Shown here one piece after another: positions 13,779 through 17,410 of a DNA stretch of 17,410 bases; position 1 is the first letter of the stretch; each line of letters starts with the position of its first letter. The notes below the pieces were generated by a model. The model saw only the letters and a list, made by a program, of their open reading frames with translations, was not told the origin of the DNA and did no database searches. Where the stretch lies: the NCBI GenBank assembly GCA_002371715.1, contig DFGF01000109.1:1-17410 (forward strand), written 5' to 3'. A program made the translations under genes and the position numbers. This DNA comes from Prevotella sp. UBA3757. GTDB taxonomy: Bacteria > Bacteroidota > Bacteroidia > Bacteroidales > Bacteroidaceae.

Positions 13779-15725
13779 TTACGATTTGAATGATACAGGG
13801 ATGATGAGGTCGAACTTGGAACCGCCAGTGTAATCTGAATCAAGTGTAAGTGTGCCGCCAAGGCGTTCGGCTATCATCCGGGCAACAGAGAGGCCGAGAC
13901 CAGTGCCCTGTGCAAAGCTATCGAGCTTGGCAAAGCGCTCGAAGATGAAGTCGCGCTTGTCGGCAGGGATGCCCGGCCCCGTGTCGGCAACGGAGAAATG
14001 GAGACGGTCGCCTTCTTGGTTCAGCGAGAGTGTGATGCTGCCAAGATGAGTGAACTTAGCGGCATTGTCGAGCAAACGGGTAAGGACGGTCTGTATCAGG
14101 TGTGGGTGGGTACTGACCTGCATTTCGTCAGGCACCAGGCAATGGCTTTCGAGTGTGACATCAGCCGCTACCGATGGGCGGACAGCTTCTAAGGCCTGTA
14201 CCACGATGAGGGCAGGATAATAGTCCTCTGCCGGTGGCAGGTCGGTGCTGCTCTCCAGGTCGGAAATCTGGATGAGGTCGTCGAGGATATTGGTCAGATG
14301 GTGCGTGCCCTCCTGAATATGCTGGCTAATTTCAAGTCGTTCGGCAGCGGGCAGTTCGATGTCGGGCATGGCGAGTACCTGCGTAAAACCACTAATGTGA
14401 TTAAGGGGAGTGCGTATCTCGTGTGTCATACTCTGGATGAATGCTGTCTTTGCCTTGGATGCTGCTTCGGCATGGTCGCGCTCGATGGCGAGTTGCTTGT
14501 TTTGCGCCACTACTACGTTGCGCTCGCGCTGCAACTGTCGGTTCTTGATTTCCAGTTGGCGGCTCCAGCGGCTGTTATAGACAAGGAATACGAGTATGGC
14601 ACCGATACCCATTATCATGGCGATGCTTCCAGTAGTGAAGCGTGACCGCTGTTCGAGCTGAGCGTTGGCTGCCTGCAATTCGCTGACGGCATACTTTTTG
14701 TTCAGATGGTTCAACTGGTCGTGTTGGTCGATGGCCGAGAGTGAGTCTTTCAGCTCATCGAGCTGGTGATAAATTTTCAAAGCCTCCTCAAAATGACCTG
14801 CTTTCTCCAGTACATTGGCATGCTCCTCAAGGGCTACAGTCAGATTGCTGCTATCCGTATTCTTTTTGGCCAGTTCCAGCAAGCGCGTGCTGTGTCGTAG
14901 GGCTTCATCGATATGTCCCTGTTTACTCGCCAGTTGAGTGCGCTGCTGCGCGATGGTGATAAGGTTCAGGTCATAGTTGCCGGCAATGTCCTCATAATAG
15001 GCAGCCGAGTCGATGGCCATTTTTGCCTGCTGATAGCTGCCTGTGGCCAGCAGATAGTCGGCATAAGCCGAATGGTAGGAGAAGTGGAAATTGGCATGGA
15101 CCGTAGCCTCCGAATCGCCAGCAATGACGGGATAGCGATTCACTGCTGTCAGCCACACCCTCAGCGTACTGTCCACAGCCGTATAGCGTTTCATCTTCAG
15201 TTGTTCCTGGCAAAGTGAATGATAGCAGTAGAATAGTTCAGCGGGTGTAGTTCCTTCCGGGAAGTGGTCAATGGCTTTCTTCAGATACGACTCTGCCTCT
15301 TTGCCATTATCAGCATGGGCATAGCCTATACCAAGCGTCTTATATGCCAGGAACAGCCCGAAGCCTTCCTTGTGCTTCTCGGCTTCCTCCTGCATGCGGC
15401 AGGCTTCGTCTGTAGCCTTGTCAAACTGGTTATCCCAGACGTAGGCCTCTGCCAGTACAGCCCAAATGTTGTAATACCATTGACGCTGGTTGTGCTCGGC
15501 ACACACCTTCATGCTCCATGCCGCATGTTGTTCAAGCGAGTCGGTTTCATTATTATTGTAATAGGTGAGAGCCTGCTTCAGAAGTGCAAAGCAGGAGTCG
15601 TTCCAATAGGCGGAGCTGTCTGACGAGTTAGTCTTGCTGCCTGTCCCATGCTGGCATGAGAGCAACAACGGTCCGGATAGTACTATCATAAGTACGAGGA
15701 GGGAGAATATGCGTTTTTGTGTCAT
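13779..15725 (-). CDS. TPR-lipoprotein sensor histidine kinase without receiver domain
   Basis: The 648-residue protein starts with a signal peptide and lipobox LLSC (Cys24). TPR-like helices span about 40-340, then a membrane segment at about 364-384 (TTGSIAMIMGIGAILVFLVYN), a coiled coil at about 385-425 and a HisKA-HATPase kinase. The phosphoacceptor is H435 in MTHEIRTPLNH; the ATP site shows N554 (DNAAKF), DTGPGIP at 581-587 and GTGLGLSVAR at 607-616. The TPR part should sense a periplasmic or envelope signal. There is no receiver or HTH, and no response regulator in the window, so the partner must be elsewhere. It lies between a 54-aa membrane protein (14 bases) and the purine permease (14 bases), suggesting regulation or sensing connected with the permease; this is inference. 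The overall build parallels the phosphatase at 7042-9108. Confidence 0.9.
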   Translation of the reverse strand: MTQKRIFSLLVLMIVLSGPLLLSCQHGTGSKTNSSDSSAYWNDSCFALLKQALTYYNNNETDSLEQHAAWSMKVCAEHNQRQWYYNIWAVLAEAYVWDNQFDKATDEACRMQEEAEKHKEGFGLFLAYKTLGIGYAHADNGKEAESYLKKAIDHFPEGTTPAELFYCYHSLCQEQLKMKRYTAVDSTLRVWLTAVNRYPVIAGDSEATVHANFHFSYHSAYADYLLATGSYQQAKMAIDSAAYYEDIAGNYDLNLITIAQQRTQLASKQGHIDEALRHSTRLLELAKKNTDSSNLTVALEEHANVLEKAGHFEEALKIYHQLDELKDSLSAIDQHDQLNHLNKKYAVSELQAANAQLEQRSRFTTGSIAMIMGIGAILVFLVYNSRWSRQLEIKNRQLQRERNVVVAQNKQLAIERDHAEAASKAKTAFIQSMTHEIRTPLNHISGFTQVLAMPDIELPAAERLEISQHIQEGTHHLTNILDDLIQISDLESSTDLPPAEDYYPALIVVQALEAVRPSVAADVTLESHCLVPDEMQVSTHPHLIQTVLTRLLDNAAKFTHLGSITLSLNQEGDRLHFSVADTGPGIPADKRDFIFERFAKLDSFAQGTGLGLSVARMIAERLGGTLTLDSDYTGGSKFDLIIPVSFKS

Positions 15726-15739
15726 AACGGTCGGGCGGA

Positions 15740-15904
15740 CTATGTTTCTGGTGATGTATCGGTATCCTTATCGCATTTGGCAGTAAAGGCTTTACTGCTT
15801 TGCTGAATGTTATGCCAGCAGGCACGGAAGAAGAGGAAGATGCCCAGGGCGACAAGTCCCATGAGGATGTACTCCAAAGGGGTGAGCGATAAGAGTTCTG
15901 TCAT
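15740..15904 (-). CDS. Small single-pass membrane protein (54 aa), function unknown
   Basis: A 54-codon frame starts with ATG at 15904 and reads MTELLSLTPLEYILMGLVAL, then a hydrophobic run to residue 26 (IFLFF), then a basic/hydrophilic tail with RACWHNIQQSSKAF. One membrane helix is predicted at about residues 11-26, with a cytoplasmic-type basic residue (R27) after it. It is supported by a perfect -7 box 30 bases upstream of the ATG and by a 14-base gap to the histidine kinase start, the same spacing as kinase to permease. It therefore looks like a real first gene of the operon. I recognise no family. It could be a small regulator or chaperone of the kinase or permease, but nothing in the sequence shows which. 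Confidence 0.65.
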   Translation of the reverse strand: MTELLSLTPLEYILMGLVALGIFLFFRACWHNIQQSSKAFTAKCDKDTDTSPET

Positions 15905-15934
15905 GTCTATGCGAATTTTTAATGATTACGACTG

Positions 15935-15942
15935 CAAAGTTA
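15935..15942 (-). promoter_or_regulatory. -7 promoter box of the small protein-kinase-permease operon
   Basis: On the minus strand the box is TAACTTTG, an exact TAnnTTTG match, with transcription expected near 15928 and a leader of about 24 bases before the 54-codon gene. No TTG lies 19-21 bases upstream. A missing -33 element next to phased direct repeats is the layout expected of an activator-dependent promoter. Confidence 0.65.
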
Positions 15943-15984
15943 CCAAGCCTTGGCGGATTTTGGCATATCAAATAATCCATGGAC

Positions 15985-16044
15985 ATTACATTTTTCAAGA
16001 AATTGATTACAAATTATCCACGACGACATTACAAATTGTCCACG
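15985..16044. promoter_or_regulatory. Three phased ATTAC-headed direct repeats (candidate AraC-type operator)
   Basis: Repeats begin at 15985, 16006 and 16028, spaced 21 and 22 bases, about two helical turns. The last two are 17 bases long and differ at one position (ATTACAAATTATCCACG and ATTACAAATTGTCCACG). The first is weaker (ATTACATTTTTCAAG). They lie 43 to about 100 bases upstream of the -7 box at 15935-15942, between a membrane AraC-like regulator and the kinase-permease operon. AraC-family dimers typically bind direct half-sites with this spacing. Regulator-site pairing is inferred. Confidence 0.55.
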
Positions 16045-16093
16045 GCGTGTAATGAATGTCCCTAAAATTGCCCATTTCATCGCAAAATAGCGT

Positions 16094-17182
16094 TTATTTT
16101 GCCTTATACCTCTGTTTTGTGCGATAACAGCCCGTGTAAGATGAAAAACCAGAGGCAAGAGCGGCTGATTCTTTAGTTTCTTCAGGATGCTGAGCCAAAT
16201 ATTGTTCGAAGTGAGTGAGGCGCAGGCCATTGACGTAGGCAGCAAAGGAGCCAAAACGACGATTGAAGGTGAGCGAAACGTAAGAACGCCCCGTCTGGCA
16301 GTGACTCACCACGTCTTCAATCTTCAGGTGGGTATTCAGATAGGCCTGCTGGTCCTTGACGTAGGCTTCTATCTCGATGGCGGTCTGATTGATGAGCTCC
16401 TCCGGGTTGTGGTTGTCGTCGGTTTGGGGGATGTAGCAATCCTCGGCATGTTCGCCCTCTGGAGTGGAGAGGATGCGCAACCGGCGCCAAACGGGCATGA
16501 CGTTGAGCAGCAGCACGATGTTGCCTACTGACAGGAGTATGTTCTGCACAGCCAATACGGTAGGAGAATCGAGAATATAGGCAGGCCAAATCAACGGCAG
16601 GTAATAGACTGGGGCGAGCCATACGCGGCGGGCATAGTCGGCAGGGAAGTCGTCGGGGTTGGAGTAGTTCTGGTCGCGGGCTTCATCGAGCCAGTGCTTC
16701 ACCTGATACATCGCCACAGCGGCATAGCCCATCATGATGATGCTCTCCACCACGACCCAATAATGCCAGAAACGCATTCCCGAATCCGTCATGATAGGTG
16801 TGGGCAGCCAGGCATTAAGAGCCACAGGGAGAATGGTGGCAAGCACCATCAGGGCTGCTATCCACGACACCGTGCGCCACTGATGCCATTGCTTCACCGT
16901 GCCGAAGAAGCAGAGCAGCAAGAGGCCGCAGTAGAAGAACCATGTGCCGACGAGATACGACTTCATCAGCACCCAAGCCGCCTCGCTTGTGGGGTTGATA
17001 GCGTAGGGCACCAGCACCACGCTGCACAGATACACCAGCACCTGCAACTTGCGGTCGGGCCAGATGTAGCGGTGCTCCTTCTTCGGGGCACGACAGGTGT
17101 GGAACCATCGCACGGCTGCAAACGTCCAGCAGGTGGTCAGCAGCATCACAGCTGCCATTCCATAATAATAGTATTCGCTCAT
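16094..17182 (-). CDS. Membrane-anchored AraC-like transcriptional regulator
   Basis: The 362-residue protein has about seven hydrophobic segments in its first 230 residues (for example 8-27, 46-62, 77-94, 104-122, 140-160, 186-205, 208-230), then a linker with acidic residues and an AraC-type double helix-turn-helix at about 278-362. The HTH shows LNTHLKIEDVVSHCQTGRSYVSL with NRRFGSFAAYVNGLRLTHFEQYL, followed by TKESAALASGFSSYTGCYRTK, the second helix region with the GFSS signature. It is too compact for a classical AraC ligand-binding domain; the membrane part is presumably the sensor. It reads toward the small protein-kinase-permease operon and is a candidate to bind the phased repeats. 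No -7 box was found upstream; the leader contains the structured element at 17227-17382. Confidence 0.8.
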   Translation of the reverse strand: MSEYYYYGMAAVMLLTTCWTFAAVRWFHTCRAPKKEHRYIWPDRKLQVLVYLCSVVLVPYAINPTSEAAWVLMKSYLVGTWFFYCGLLLLCFFGTVKQWHQWRTVSWIAALMVLATILPVALNAWLPTPIMTDSGMRFWHYWVVVESIIMMGYAAVAMYQVKHWLDEARDQNYSNPDDFPADYARRVWLAPVYYLPLIWPAYILDSPTVLAVQNILLSVGNIVLLLNVMPVWRRLRILSTPEGEHAEDCYIPQTDDNHNPEELINQTAIEIEAYVKDQQAYLNTHLKIEDVVSHCQTGRSYVSLTFNRRFGSFAAYVNGLRLTHFEQYLAQHPEETKESAALASGFSSYTGCYRTKQRYKAK

Positions 17183-17226
17183 GTGTTGACTCTTTATTGC
17201 TTTACTTTCTCCGGGGATGCGCCGTC

Positions 17227-17382
17227 AGTATGGGCATAATACGCAGGCTCCGTCCATACTCTCACACAGGCCTACCACAGCCCCAAATATCCTATGGTGG
17301 AGACTGCGCTATGGTGCGCAACTCCAATGGATATTTGATTTCGCTCATAATGTCTCGTTCGAGGTGGTAGTTCGTGTGAGAG
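17227..17382. ncRNA. Candidate structured RNA or leader, long rod-like fold (6S-like shape)
   Basis: The stretch is one long set of nested stems. Stem A pairs 17259-17267 with 17374-17382 (CTCTCACAC, 9 bp). Stem B pairs 17272-17278 with 17364-17370 (7 bp). Stem C pairs 17284-17292 with 17329-17337 (9 bp). Then GGAG 17299-17302 pairs with CTCC 17322-17325, and TGCGC 17305-17309 with GCGCA 17316-17320, closing a 6-base loop. An asymmetric bubble between B and C has 5 bases on the left and 26 on the right, the latter containing CTCGTTCGAG. A rod with a central bubble and a small bubble hairpin is the general shape of 6S RNA. A separate hairpin pairs 17227-17233 with 17254-17260, overlapping stem A by two bases. 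Strand is undetermined: one G-U wobble favours plus, while lying 76 bases before the regulator ATG would allow a minus-strand leader. The identity is not recognised. Confidence 0.5.
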
Positions 17383-17410
17383 ATTGAGCAATAAAAAGAT
17401 TCGTGCCTCC

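Noticed and set aside
1..17410. CRISPR, tRNA, rRNA, prophage or toxin-antitoxin system
   Set aside because: No spaced direct repeats, cloverleaf folds, rRNA-like stretches or recognisable proteins of these systems were found on either strand.

Overview
The window looks like a chromosomal segment of a Bacteroidales bacterium, most likely Prevotella-like. The evidence is the Bacteroidetes-type promoter box TAnnTTTG upstream of three transcription units, starts without a clear Shine-Dalgarno, a Bacteroidetes-style IS5-family transposase remnant, SufC/SufD/SufS proteins, and two sensor proteins built as lipobox, TPR repeats, membrane segment, then output domain. No CRISPR array, phage module, tRNA or rRNA was seen.

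Layout. (1) Positions 1-911 are AT-rich and almost free of intact genes. They hold the possible first 22 codons of a minus-strand gene leaving the window, an IS5-type transposase remnant (446-610), a long dispersed-type palindrome (624-712) and a smaller hairpin. (2) Positions 912-5689 are a four-gene plus-strand sugar operon: split transketolase (N and C halves), a glycerol-kinase-like FGGY kinase and an isomerase of the L-fucose-isomerase-like fold. The logic isomerase, kinase, transketolase resembles the D-apiose to apulose-4-phosphate route; this is inference and the substrate is unproven. (3) A convergent hairpin (5738-5782) separates this from a minus-strand suf operon read sufC, sufD, lipoprotein SpoIIE-type phosphatase, sufS (11200 down to 5753). 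sufB is not in the window, and sufC has its own promoter-like box. (4) A 9-bp/27-34-bp nested inverted repeat of GTGAAGA heptamers lies between sufC and murQ and supplies the last codons of murQ. (5) murQ (MurNAc-6-P etherase) has a textbook Bacteroidetes promoter with a 19-bp spacer.

(6) Positions 15904-12457 are a minus-strand operon: a 54-aa single-pass membrane protein, a TPR-lipoprotein histidine kinase without a receiver domain, and an AzgA/NCS2-type purine permease. Its promoter has a perfect -7 box, no -33 element, and three ATTAC-headed repeats phased at 21 and 22 bp just upstream. (7) Upstream of that is a membrane-anchored AraC-like regulator (17182-16094), a natural candidate to bind the phased repeats. 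(8) At the right edge (17227-17382) lies an unannotated, strongly self-complementary rod-like element: either a small structured RNA resembling 6S RNA in shape or a leader of the regulator.

Most promising for novelty: the right-edge structured RNA, the phased-repeat control region with its membrane AraC regulator/kinase/permease locus, the substrate of the split-transketolase operon, and the phosphatase embedded in the suf operon.
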